This document shows positions 13,081-27,500 of a stretch of DNA of 64,000 bases, in pieces. Numbering within the stretch: position 1 is the first letter of the stretch; each line of letters starts with the position of its first letter. The notes beneath the pieces were generated by a model. That model searched no databases. It had not been told where the DNA came from and worked only from the letters and a program-made list of their open reading frames with translations. Source of the DNA: Nematostella vectensis (Eukaryota; Cnidaria; Anthozoa; Actiniaria; Edwardsiidae); the NCBI RefSeq assembly GCF_932526225.1, contig NC_064043.1:1137501-1201500 (forward strand), read 5' to 3'. A program made the translations under genes and the position numbers.

Positions 13081-15262
13081 GACTAACGTGGCATTGCTGA
13101 AGGGAATTGTAATGAAAATTACGTTTAATACTATTGGTATCGTAAACTATCCCAAGAAAAGTCACCATCGGACTGGAGGTTACATTCGGGAAAAGCTTCA
13201 GGGTTACATTCGGGAATTTGTTTTACGAGTGTAACCTCCAAAAGGTTACAATCGATAATTTTTTTTCCGAATGTAAATTCCAAAAAGTAACATTAGGAAA
13301 ACTAAAACAGTATACTCGGAAAAATAGGTATATCAATCTATCGAGCGCTATGCTCTATGTTAGAATCTACTTAATCAAGTTATCCAAGGAATCTAGTTAG
13401 TTCTTGTGTGCATAAAATATGTACAGGATCCTGAACAAAGCATCACATCAAAGATGCTGAGAGTACATAAAAATGTCCCTATACCTTCTTTTTATGTCAT
13501 GACACACCAAGAACAGTATAATTAAGTATCGATATTAAAAAAAAATAAAGAAAAAAAACATAGTCTATCAGCGGGAATAGAACCCGGGTCGCTGCGTTAG
13601 TAGTCAAGTGCCCGCAACGAAAGACTAACGTGGCATTGCTGAAGGGAATTGTAATGAAAATTACTTTTAATACTATTGGTATCGTAAACTATCCCAAGCA
13701 AAGTCACCATCGGACTGGAGGTTAAATTCGGGAAAAGCTTCAGGGTTACATTCGGGAATTTGTTTTACGAGTGTAACCTCCAAAAGGTTACAATCGATAA
13801 TTTTTTTTCCGAATGTAAATTCCAAAAAGTAACATTAGGAAAAATAAAACAGTATACTCGGAAAAATAGGTATATCAATCTATCGAGCGCTATGCTCTAT
13901 GTTAGAATCTACTTAATCAAGTTATCCAAGGAATCTAGTTAGTTCTTGTGTGCATAAAATTGTACAGGATCCTGAACAAAGCATGAGCACATCAAAGATG
14001 CTGAGAGTACATAAAAATGTCCCTATACCTTCTTTTTATGTCATGACAAACCAAGAACAGTATAATTAAGTATCGATATTTAAAAAAAAAAAATAAAAAA
14101 AAAAAATAGGCTATCAGCGGGAATCGAACCCGGGTCGCTGCGTTAGTAGTCAAGTGCCCGCAACGAAAGACTAACGTGGCATTGCTGAAGGGAATTGTAA
14201 TGAAAATTACTTTTAATACTATTGGTATCGTAAACTATCCCAAGCAAAGTCACCATCGGACTGGAGGTTACATTCGGGAAAAGCTTCAGGGTTACATTCG
14301 GGAATTTGTTTTACGAGTGTAACCTCCAAAAGGTTACAATCGATAATTTTTTTTTCCGAATGTAAATTCCAAAAAGTAACATTAGGAAAAATAAAACAGT
14401 ATACTCGGAAAAATAGGTATATCAATCTATCGAGCGCTATGCTCTATGTTAGAATCTACTTAATCAAGTTATCCAAGGAATCTAGTTAGTTCTTGTGTGC
14501 ATAAAATTGTACAGGATCCTGAACAAAGCATGAGCACATCAAAGATGCTGAGAGTACATAAAAATGTCCCTATACCTTCTTTTTATGTCATGACAAACCA
14601 AGAACAGTATAATTAAGTATCGATATTTAAAAAAAAAAAAAAAAAAAAATAGGCTATCAGCGGGAATCGAACCCGGGTCGCTGCGTTAGTAGTCAAGTGC
14701 CCGCAACGAAAGACTAACGTGGCATTGCTGAAGGGAATTGTAATGAAAATTACGTTTAATACTATTGGTATCGTAAACTATCCCAAGAAAAGTCACCATC
14801 GGACTGGAGGTTACATTCGGGAAAAGCTTCAGGGTTACATTCGGGAATTTGTTTTACGAGTGTAACCTCCAAAAGGTTACAATCGATAATTTTTTTTCCG
14901 AATGTAAATTCCAAAAAGTAACATTAGGAAAACTAAAACAGTATACTCGGAAAAATAGGTATATCAATCTATCGAGCGCTATGCTCTATGTTAGAATCTA
15001 CTTAATCAAGTTATCCAAGGAATCTAGTTAGTTCTTGTGTGCATAAAATATGTACAGGATCCTGAACAAAGCATCACATCAAAGATGCTGAGAGTACATA
15101 AAAATGTCCCTATACCTTCTTTTTATGTCATGACACACCAAAAACAGTATAATTAAGTATCGATATTTAAAAAAAAAAATAAAGAAAAAAAAATAGGCTA
15201 TCAGCGGGAATCGAACCCGGGTCGCTGCGTTAGTAGTCAAGTGCCTGCAACGAAAGACTAAC
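12000..15262. repeat. Tandem 3-monomer unit (1,631 bp x 2)
   Basis: Three successive monomer variants (one with GGTTAAATTCGGG, one with a nine-T run, one with AAAACTAAAACAG and the ACAAAGCATCACATC deletion) occur at about 12,000-13,630 and again 1,631 bp later. The second set joins the start of block B. Limits are approximate. Confidence 0.75.
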
Positions 15263-18200
15263 GTGGCATTGCTGAAGGGAATTGTAATGAAAATTACGTT
15301 TAATACTATTGGTATCGTAAACTATCCCAAGAAAAGTCACCATCGGACAGGAGGTTACATTCGGGAAAAGCTTCAGGGTTACATTCGGGAATTTGTTTTA
15401 CGATTGTAACCTCCAAAAGGTTACAATCGATAGTTTTTTTTTTTTTCGAATGTAAATTCCAAAAAGTAACATTAGGAAAAATAAAACAGTATACTCGGAA
15501 AAAAAGGTATATCAATCTATCGAGCGCTATGCTCTATGTTAGAATCTACTTTATCAAGTTATCCAAGGAATCTAGTTTGGTTCTTGTGTGCATAAAATTG
15601 TACAGGATCCTGAACAAAGCATGAGCACATCAAAGATGCTGAGAGTACATAAAAATGTCCCTATACCTTCTTTTTATGTCATGACAAACCAAGAACAGTA
15701 TAATTAAGTATCGATATTTAAAAAAAAAAAATAAAAAAAAAAATAGGCTATAAGCGGGAATCGAACCCGGGTAGCTGCGTTAGGAGTCAAGTGCCCGCAA
15801 CGAAAGACTAACGTGGCATTGCTGAAGGGAATTGTAATGAAAATTACTTTTAATACTATTGGTATCGTAAACTATCCAAAGCAAAGTCACCATCGGACTG
15901 GAGGTTACATTCGGGAAAAGCTTCAGGGTTACATTCGGGAATTTGTTTTACGAGTGTAACCTCCAAAAGGTTACAATCGATAATTTTTTTCCGAATGTAA
16001 ATTCCAAAAAGTAACATTAGGAAAAATAAAACAGTATACTCGGAAAAAAAGGTATATCAATCTATCGAGCGCTATGCTCTATGTTAGAATCTACTTAATC
16101 AAGTTATCCAAGGAATCTAGTTAGTTCTTGTGTGCGTAAAATATGTACAGGATCCTGAACAAAGCATGAGCACATCAAAGATGCTGAGAGTACATAAAAA
16201 TGTCCCTATACCTTCTTTTTATGTCATGACACACCAAGAACAGTATAATTAAGTATCGATATTTAAAAAAAAAAATAAAGAAAAAAAAACATAGGCTATC
16301 AGCGTGAATCGAACCCGGGTCGCTGCGTTAGTAGTCAAGTGCCCGCAACGAAAGACTAACGTGGCATTGCTGAAGGGAATTGTAATGAAAATTACTTTTA
16401 ATACTATTGGTATCGTAAACTATCCCAAGCAAAGTCACCATCGGACTGGAGGTTACATTCGGGAAAAGCTTCAGGGTTACATTCGGGAATTCGTTTTACG
16501 ATTGTAACCTCCAAAAGGTTACAATCGATAATTTTTTTTCCGAATGTAAATTCCAAAATGTAACATTAGGAAAAATAAAACAGTATACTCGGAAAAATAG
16601 GTATATCAATCTATCGAGCGCTATGCTCTATGTTAGAATCTACTTAATCAAGTTTTCCAAGGAATCTAGTTAGTTCTTGTGTGCATAAAACTGTACAGGA
16701 TCCTGAACAAAGCATGAGCACATCAAAGATGCTGAGAGTACATAAAAATGTCCCTATACCTTCTTTTTATGTCATGACAAACCAAGAACAGTATTATTAA
16801 GTATCGATATTTAAAAAAAAAAATAAAGAAAAAAAAATAGGCTATCAGCGGGAATCGAACCCGGGTCGCTGCGTTAGTAGTCAAGTGCCTGCAACAAAAG
16901 ACTAACGTGGCATTGCTGAAGGGAATTGTAATGAAAATTACGTTCAATACTATTGGTATCGTAAACTATCCCAAGAAAAGTCACCATCGGACAGGAGGTT
17001 ACATTCGGGAAAAGCTTCAGGGTTACATTCGGGAATGTGTTTTACGATTGTAACCTCCAAAAGGTTACAATCGATAGTTTTTTTTCCGAATGTAAATTCC
17101 AAAAAGTAACATTAGGAAAAATAAAACAGTATACTCGGAAAAAAAAGGTATATCAATCTATCGAGCGCTATGCTCTATGTTAGAATCTACTTAATCAAGT
17201 TATCCAAGGAATCTAGTTAGTTCTTGTGTGCATAAAATATGTACAGGATCCTGAACAAGGCATGAGCACATCAAAGATGCTGAGAGTACATAAAAATGTC
17301 CCTATACCTTCTTTTTATGTCATGACACACCAAGAACAGTATAATTAAGTATCGATATTAAAAAAAAATAAAGAAAAAAAACATAGTCTATCCGCGGGAA
17401 TAGAACCCGGGTCGCTGCGTTAGTAGTCAAGTGCCCGCAACGAAAGACTAACGTGGCATTGCTGAAGGGAATTGTAATGAAAATTACTTTTAATACTATT
17501 GGTATCGTAAACTATCCCAAGCAAAGTCACCATCGGACTGGAGGTTAAATTTGGGAAAAGCTTCAGGGTTACATTCGGGAATTCGTTTTACGATTGTAAC
17601 CTCCAAAAGGTTACAATCGATAATTTTTTTTCCGAATGTAAATTCCAAAATGTAACATTAGGAAAAATAAAACAGTATACTCGGAAAAATAGGTATATCA
17701 ATCTATCGAGCGCTATGCTCTATGTTAGAATCTACTTAATCAAGTTTTCCAAGGAATCTAGTTAGTTCTTGTGTGCATAAAACCGTACAGGATCCTGAAC
17801 AAAGCATGAGCACATCAAAGATGCTGAGAGTACATAAAAATGTCCCTATACCTTCTTTTTATGTCATGACAAACCAAGAACAGTATTATTAAGTATCGAT
17901 ATTTAAAAAAAAAAATAAAGAAAAAAAAATAGGCTATCAGCGGGAATCGAACCCGGGTCGCTGCGTTAGTAGTCAAGTGCCTGCAACAAAAGACTAACGT
18001 GGCATTGCTGAAGGGAATTGTAATGAAAATTACGTTCAATACTATTGGTATCGTAAACTATCCCAAGAAAAGTCACCATCGGACAGGAGGTTACATTCGG
18101 GAAAAGCTTCAGGGTTACATTCGGGAATGTGTTTTACGATTGTAACCTCCAAAAGGTTACAATCGATAGTTTTTTTTCCGAATGTAAATTCCAAAAAGTA

Positions 18201-21200
18201 ACATTAGGAAAAATAAAACAGTATACTCGGAAAAAAAAGGTATATCAATCTATCGAGCGCTATGCTCTATGTTAGAATCTACTTAATCAAGTTATCCAAG
18301 GAATCTAGTTAGTTCTTGTGTGCATAAAATATGTACAGGATCCTGAACAAGGCATGAGCACATCAAAGATGCTGAGAGTACATAAAAATGTCCCTATACC
18401 TTCTTTTTATGTCATGACACACCAAGAACAGTATAATTAAGTATCGATTTTAAAAAAAAATAAAGAAAAAAAACATAGTCTATCAGCGGGAATAGAACCC
18501 GGGTCGCTGCGTTAGTAGTCAAGTGCCCGCAACGAAAGACTAACGTGGCATTGCTGAAGGGAATTGTAATGAAAATTACTTTTAATACTATTGGTATCGT
18601 AAACTATCCCAAGCAAAGTCACCATCGGACTGGAGGTTAAATTCGGGAAAAGCTTCAGGGTTACATTCGGGAATTTGTTTTACGAGTGTAACCTCCAAAA
18701 GGTTACAATCGATAATTTTTTTTCCGAATGTAAATTCCAAAAAGTAACATTAGGAAAAATAAAACAGTATACTCGGAAAAATAGGTATATCAATCTATCG
18801 AGCGCTATGCTCTATGTTAGAATCTACTTAATCAAGTTATCCAAGGAATCTAGTTAGTTCTTGTGTGCATAAAATTGTACAGGATCCTGAACAAAGCATG
18901 AGCACATCAAAGATGCTGAGAGTACATAAAAATGTCCCTATACCTTCTTTTTATGTCATGACAAACCAAGAACAGTATAATTAAGTATCGATATTTAAAA
19001 AAAAAAAATAAAAAAAAAAATAGGCTATCAGCGGGAATCGAACCCGGGTCGCTGCGTTAGTAGTCAAGTGCCCGCAACGAAAGACTAACGTGGCATTGCT
19101 GAAGGGAATTGTAATGAAAATTACTTTTAATACTATTGGTATCGTAAACTATCCCAAGCAAAGTCACCATCGGACTGGAGGTTACATTCGGGAAAAGCTT
19201 CAGGGTTACATTCGGGAATTTGTTTTACGAGTGTAACCTCCAAAAGGTTACAATCGATAATTTTTTTTCCGAATGTAAATTCCAAAAAGTAACATTAGGA
19301 AAAATAAAACAGTATACTCGGAAAAATAGGTATATCAATCTATCGAGCGCTATGCTCTATGTTAGAATCTACTTAATCAAGTTATCCAAGGAATCTAGTT
19401 AGTTCTTGTGTGCATAAAATTGTACAGGATCCTGAACAAAGCATGAGCACATCAAAGATGCTGAGAGTACATAAAAATGTCCCTATACCTTCTTTTTATG
19501 TCATGACAAACCAAGAACAGTATAATTAAGTATCGATATTTAAAAAAAAAAAAAAAAAAAAAATAGGCTATCAGCGGGAATCGAACCCGGGTCGCTGCGT
19601 TAGTAGTCAAGTGCCCGCAACGAAAGACTAACGTGGCATTGCTGAAGGGTATTGTAATGCAAATTACGTTTAATACTATTGGTATCGTAAACTATCCCAA
19701 GAAAAGTCACCATCGGACTGGAGGTTACATTCGGGAAAAGCTTCAGGGTTACATTCGGGAATTTGTTTTACGAGTGTAACCTCCAAAAGGTTACAATCGA
19801 TAATTTTTTTTTCCGAATGTAAATTCCAAAAAGTAACATTAGGAAAACTAAAACAGTATACTCGGAAAAATAGGTATATCAATCTATCGAGCGCTATGCT
19901 CTATGTTAGAATCTACTTAATCAAGTTATCCAAGGAATCTAGTTAGTTCTTGTGTGCATAAAATATGTACAGGATCCTGAACAAAGCATCACATCAAAGA
20001 TGCTGAGAGTACATAAAAATGTCCCTATACCTTCTTTTTATGTCATGACACACCAAGAACAGTATAATTAAGTATCGATATTTAAAAAAAAAATAAAGAA
20101 AAAAAATAGGCTATCAGCGGGAATCGAACCCGGGTCGCTGCGTTAGTAGTCAAGTGCCTGCAACAAAAGACTAACGTGGCATTGCTGAAGGGAATTGTGA
20201 TGAAAATTACGTTTAATACTATTGGTATCGTAAACTATCCCAAGCAAAGTCACCATCGGACTGGAGGTTACATTCGGGAAAAGCTTCAGGGTTACATTCG
20301 GGAATTTGTTTTACGAGTGTAACCTCCAAAAGGTTACAATCGATAGTTTTTTTTCCGAATGTAAATTCCAAAAAGTAACATTAGGAAAAATAAAACAGTA
20401 TACTCGGAAAAAAAAGGTATATCAATCTATCGAGCGCTATGCTCTATGTTAGAATCTACTTAATCAAGTTATCCAAGGAATCTAGTTAGTTCTTGTGCGC
20501 ATAAAATATGTACAGGATCCTGAACAAGGCATGAGCACATCAAAGATGCTGAGAGTACATAAAAATGTCCCTATACCTTCTTTTTATGTCATGACACACC
20601 AAGAACAGTATAATTAAGTATCGATATTAAAAAAAAATAAAGAAAAAAAACATAGTCTATCAGCGGGAATAGAACCCGGGTCGCTGCGTTAGTAGTCAAG
20701 TGCCCGCAACGAAAGACTAACGTGGCATTGCTGAAGGGAATTGTAATGAAAATTACTTTTAATACTATTGGTATCGTAAACTATCCCAAGCAAAGTCACC
20801 ATCGGACTGGAGGTTAAATTCGGGAAAAGCTTCAGGGTTACATTCGGGAATTTGTTTTACGAGTGTAACCTCCAAAAGGTTACAATCGATAATTTTTTTT
20901 CCGAATGTAAATTCCAAAAAGTAACATTAGGAAAAATAAAACAGTATACTCGGAAAAATAGGTATATCAATCTATCGAGCGCTATGCTCTATGTTAGAAT
21001 CTACTTAATCAAGTTATCCAAGGAATATAGTTAGTTCTTGTGTGCATAAAATTGTACAGGATCCTGAACAAAGCATGAGCACATCAAAGATGCTGAGAGT
21101 ACATAAAAATGTCCCTATACCTTCTTTTTATGTCATGACAAACCAAGAACAGTATAATTAAGTATCGATATTTAAAAAAAAAAAATAAAAAAAAAAAATA

Positions 21201-24200
21201 GGCTATCAGCGGGAATCGAACCCGGGTCGCTGCGTTAGTAGTCAAGTGCCCGCAACGAAAGACTAACGTGGCATTGCTGAAGGGAATTGTAATGAAAATT
21301 ACTTTTAATACTATTGGTATCGTAAACTATCCCAAGCAAAGTCACCATCGGACTGGAGGTTACATTCGGGAAAAGCTTCAGGGTTACATTCGGGAATTTG
21401 TTTTACGAGTGTAACCTCCAAAAGGTTACAATCGATAATTTTTTTTTCCGAATGTAAATTCCAAAAAGTAACATTAGGAAAAATAAAACAGTATACTCGG
21501 AAAAATAGGTATATCAATCTATCGAGCGCTATGCTCTATGTTAGAATCTACTTAATCAAGTTATCCAAGGAATCTAGTTAGTTCTTGTGTGCATAAAATT
21601 GTACAGGATCCTGAACAAAGCATGAGCACATCAAAGATGCTGAGAGTACATAAAAATGTCCCTATACCTTCTTTTTATGTCATGACAAACCAAGAACAGT
21701 ATAATTAAGTATCGATATTTAAAAAAAAAAAAAAAAAAAAATAAGCTATCAGCGGGAATCGAACCCGGGTCGCTGCGTTAGTAGTCAAGTGCCCGCAACG
21801 AAAGACTAACGTGGCATTGCTGAAGGGAATTGTAATGAAAATTACGTTTAATACTATTGGTATCGTAAACTATCCCAAGAAAAGTCACCATCGGACTGGA
21901 GGTTACATTCGGGAAAAGCTTCAGGGTTACATTCGGGAATTTGTTTTACGAGTGTAACCTCCAAAAGGTTACAATCGATAATTTTTTTTTCCGAATGTAA
22001 ATTCCAAAAAGTAACATTAGGAAAACTAAAACAGTATACTCGGAAAAATAGGTATATCAATCTATCGAGCGCTATGCTCTATGTTAGAATCTACTTAATC
22101 AAGTTATCCAAGGAATCTAGTTAGTTCTTGTGTGCATAAAATATGTACAGGATCCTGAACAAAGCATCACATCAAAGATGCTGAGAGTACATAAAAATGT
22201 CCCTATACCTTCTTTTTATGTCATGACACACCAAGAACAGTATAATTAAGTATCGATATTTAAAAAAAAAATAAAGAAAAAAAATAGGCTATCAGCGGGA
22301 ATCGAACCCGGGTCGCTGCGTTAGTAGTCAAGTGCCTGCAACAAAAGACTAACGTGGCATTGCTGAAGGGAATTGTAATGCAAATTACGTTTAATACTAT
22401 TGGTATCGTAAACTATCCCAAGCAAAGTCACCATCGGACTGGAGGTTACATTCGGGAAAAGCTTCAGGGTTACATTCGGGAATTTGTTTTACGAGTGTAA
22501 CCTCCAAAAGGTTACAATCGATAGTTTTTTTTCCGAATGTAAATTCCAAAAAGTAACATTAGGAAAAATAAAACAGTATACTCGGAAAAAAAAGGTATAT
22601 CAATCTATCGAGCGCTATGCTCTATGTTAAAATCTACTTAATCAAGTTATCCAAGGAATCTAGTTAGTTCTTGTGTGCATAAAATATGTACAGGATCCTG
22701 AACAAGGCATGAGCACATCAAAGATGCTGAGAGTACATAAAAATGTCCCTATACCTTCTTTTTATGTCATGACACACCAAGAACAGTATAATTAAGTATC
22801 GATATTAAAAAAAAATAAAGAAAAAAAACATAGTCTATCAGCGGGAATAGAACCCGGGTCGCTGCGTTAGTAGTCAAGTGCCCGCAACGAAAGACTAACG
22901 TGGCATTGCTGAAGGGAATTGTAATGAAAATTACGTTTAATACTATTGGTATCGTAAACTATCCCAAGCAAAGTCACCATCGGACTGGAGGTTACATTCG
23001 GGAAAAGCTTCAGGGTTACATTCGGGAATTTGTTTTACGAGTGTAACCTCCAAAAGGTTACAATCGATAGTTTTTTTTTCCGAATGTAAATTCCAAAAAG
23101 TAACATTAGGAAAAATAAAACAGTATACTCGGAAAAAAAAGGTATATCAATCTATCGAGCGCTATGCTCTATGTTAGAATCTACTTAATCAAGTTATCCA
23201 AGAAATCTAGTTAGTTCTTGTGTGCATAAAATATGTACAGGATCCTGAACAAGGCATGAGCACATCAAAGATGCTGAGAGTACATAAAAATGTCCCTATA
23301 CCTTCTTTTTATGTCATGACACACCAAGAACAGTATAATTAAGTATCGATATTAAAAAAAAATAAAGAAAAAAAACATAGTCTATCAGCGGGAATAGAAC
23401 CCGGGTCGCTGCGTTAGTAGTCAAGTGCCCGCAACGAAAGACTAACGTGGCATTGCTGAAGGGAATTGTAATGAAAATTACTTTTAATACTATTGGTATC
23501 GTAAACTATCCCAAGCAAAGTCACCATCGGACTGGAGGTTAAATTCGGGAAAAGCTTCAGGGTTACATTCGGGAATTTGTTTTACGAGTGTAACCTCCAA
23601 AAGGTTACAATCGATAATTTTTTTTCCGAATGTAAATTCCAAAAAGTAACATTAGGAAAAATAAAACAGTATACTCGGAAAAATAGGTATATCAATCTAT
23701 CGAGCGCTATGCTCTATGTTAGAATCTACTTAATCAAGTTATCCAAGGAATCTAGTTAGTTCTTGTGTGCATAAAATTGTACAGGATCCTGAACAAAGCA
23801 TGAGCACATCAAAGATGCTGAGAGTACATAAAAATGTCCCTATACCTTCTTTTTATGTCATGACAAACCAAGAACAGTATAATTAAGTATCGATATTTAA
23901 AAAAAAAAAATAAAAAAAAAAAATAGGCTATCAGCGGGAATCGAACCCGGGTCGCTGCGTTAGTAGTCAAGTGCCCGCAACGAAAGACTAACGTGGCATT
24001 GCTGAAGGGAATTGTAATGAAAATTACTTTTAATACTATTGGTATCGTAAACTATCCCAAGCAAAGTCACCATCGGACTGGAGGTTACATTCGGGAAAAG
24101 CTTCAGGGTTACATTCGGGAATTTGTTTTACGAGTGTAACCTCCAAAAGGTTACAATCGATAATTTTTTTTTCCGAATGTAAATTCCAAAAAGTAACATT

Positions 24201-24528
24201 AGGAAAAATAAAACAGTATACTCGGAAAAATAGGTATATCAATCTATCGAGCGCTATGCTCTATGTTAGAATCTACTTAATCAAGTTATCCAAGGAATCT
24301 AGTTAGTTCTTGTGTGCATAAAATTGTACAGGATCCTGAACAAAGCATGAGCACATCAAAGATGCTGAGAGTACATAAAAATGTCCCTATACCTTCTTTT
24401 TATGTCATGACAAACCAAGAACAGTATAATTAAGTATCGATATTTAAAAAAAAAAAAAAAAAAAAATAGGCTATCAGCGGGAATCGAACCCGGGTCGCTG
24501 CGTTAGTAGTCAAGTGCCCGCAACGAAA
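14687..24528. repeat. Higher-order block B, copy of block A
   Basis: This is the second copy of block A, 11,447 bp downstream, with the same order of variant monomers and almost the same poly-A lengths. The 1.6 kb between the blocks (about 13,081-14,686) is itself a shifted copy of the three monomers at each side, which suggests stepwise unequal exchange. Confidence 0.88.
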
Positions 24529-27500
24529 GACTAACGTGGCATTGCTGAAGGGAATTGTGATGAAAATTACGTTTAATACTATTGGTATCGTAAACTATCT
24601 CAAGCAAAGTCACCATCGGACTGGAGGTTACATTCGGGAAAAGCTTCAGGGTTACATTCGGGAATTTGTTTTACGAGTGTAACCTCCAAAAGGTTACAAT
24701 CGATAGTTTTTTTTCCGAATGTAAATTCCAAAAAGTAACATTAGGAAAAATAAAACAGTATACTCGGAAAAAAAAGGTATATCAATCTATCGAGCGCTAT
24801 GCTCTATGTTAGAATCTACTTAATCAAGTTATCCAAGGAATCTAGTTAGTTCTTGTGTGCATAAAATATGTACAGGATCCTGAACAAGGCATGAGCACAT
24901 CAAAGATGCTGAGAGTACATAAAAATGTCCCTATACCTTCTTTTTATGTCATGACACACCAAGAACAGTATAATTAAGTATCGATATTAAAAAAAAATAA
25001 AGAAAAAAAACATAGTCTATCAGCGGGAATAGAACCCGGGTCACTGCGTTAGTAGTCAAGTGCCCGCAACGAAAGACTAACGTGGCATTGCTGAAGGGAA
25101 TTGTAATGAAAATTACTTTTAATACTATTGGTATCGTAAACTATCCCAAGCAAAGTCACCATCGGACTGGAGGTTAAATTCGGGAAAAGCTTCAGGGTTA
25201 CATTCGGGAATTTGTTTTACGAGTGTAACCTCCAAAAGGTTACAATCGATAATTTTTTTTCCGAATGTAAATTCCAAAAAGTAACATTAGGGAAAATAAA
25301 ACAGTATACTCGGAAAAATAGGTATATCAATCTATCGAGCGCTATGCTCTATGTTAGAATCTACTTAATCAAGTTATCCAAGGAATCTAGTTAGTTCTTG
25401 TGTGCATAAAATTGTACAGGATCCTGAACAAAGCATGAGCACATCAAAGATGCTGAGAGTACATAAAAATGTCCCTATACCTTCTTTTTATGTCATGACA
25501 AACCAAGAACAGTATAATTAAGTATCGATATTTAAAAAAAAAAATAAAAAATAAAAATAGGCTATCAGCGGGAATCGAACCCGGGTCGCTGCGTTAGTAG
25601 TCAAGTGCCCGCAACGAAAGACTAACGTGGCATTGCTGAAGGGAATTGTAATGAAAATTACTTTTAATACTATTGGTATCGTAAACTATCCCAAGCAAAG
25701 TCACCATCGGACTGGAGGTTACATTCGGGAAAAGCTTCAGGGTTACATTCGGGAATTTGTTTTACGAGTGTAACCTCCAAAAGGTTACAATCGATAATTT
25801 TTTTTTCCGAATGTAAATTCCAAAAAGTAACATTAGGAAAAATAAAACAGTATACTCGGAAAAATAGGTATATCAATCTATCGAGCGCTATGCTCTATGT
25901 TAGAATCTACTTAATCAAGTTATCCAAGGAATCTAGTTAGTTCTTGTGTGCATAAAATTGTACAGGATCCTGAACAAAGCATGAGCACATCAAAGATGCT
26001 GAGAGTACATAAAAATGTCCCTATACCTTCTTTTTATGTCATGACAAACCAAGAACAGTATAATTAAGTATCGATATTTAAAAAAAAAAAAAAAAAAAAA
26101 TAGGCTATCAGCGGGAATCGAACCCGGGTCGCTGCGTTAGTAGTCAAGTGCCCGCAACGAAAGACTAACGTGGCATTGCTGAAGGGAATTGTAATGAAAA
26201 TTACGTTTAATACTATTGGTATCGTAAACTATCCCAAGAAAAGTAACCATCGGACTGGAGGTTACATTCGGGAAAAGCTTCAGGGTTACATTCGGGAATT
26301 TGTTTTACGAGTGTAACCTCCAAAAGGTTACAATCGATAATTTTTTTTTCCGAATGTAAATTCCAAAAAGTAACATTAGGAAAACTAAAACAGTATACTC
26401 GGAAAAATAGGTATATCAATCTATCGAGCGCTATGCTCTATGTTAGAATCTACTTAATCAAGTTATCCAAGGAATCTAGTTAGTTCTTGTGTGCCTAAAA
26501 TATGTACAGGATCCTGAACAAAGCATCACATCAAAGATGCTGAGAGTACATAAAAATGTCCCTATACCTTCTTTTTATGTCATGACACACCAAGAACAGT
26601 ATAATTAAGTATCGATATTTAAAAAAAAAATAAAGAAAAAAAATAGGCTATCAGCGGGAATCGAACCCGGGTCGCTGCGTTAGTAGTCAAGTGCCTGCAA
26701 CAAAAGACTAACGTGGCATTGCTGAAGGGAATTGTAATGCAAATTACGTTTAATACTATTGGTATCGTAAACTATCCCAAGCAAAGTCACCATCGGACTG
26801 GAGGTTACATTCGGGAAAAGCTTCAGGGTTACATTCGGGAATTTGTTTTACGAGTGTAACCTCCAAAAGGTTACAATCGATAGTTTTTTTTCCGAATGTA
26901 AATTCCAAAAAGTAACATTAGGAAAAATAAAACAGTATACTCGGAAAAAAAAGGTATATCAATCTATCGAGCGCTATGCTCTATGTTAGAATCTACTTAA
27001 TCAAGTTATCCAAGGAATCTAGTTAGTTCTTGTGTGCATAAAATATGTACAGGATCCTGAACAAGGCATGAGCACATCAAAGATGCTGAGAGTACATAAA
27101 AATGTCCCTATACCTTCTTTTTATGTCATGACACACCAAGAACAGTATAATTAAGTATCGATATTAAAAAAAAATAAAGAAAAAAAACATAGTCTATCAG
27201 CGGGAATAGAACCCGGGTCGCTGCGTTAGTAGTCAAGTGCCCGCAACGAAAGACTAACGTGGCATTGCTGAAGGGAATTGTAATGAAAATTACGTTTAAT
27301 ACTATTGGTATCGTAAACTATCCCAAGCAAAGTCACCATCGGACTGGAGGTTACATTCGGGAAAAGCTTCAGGGTTACATTCGGGAATTTGTTTTACGAG
27401 TGTAACCTCCAAAAGGTTACAATCGATAGTTTTTTTTCCGAATGTAAATTCCAAAAAGTAACATTAGGAAAAATAAAACAGTATACTCGGAAAAAAAAGG

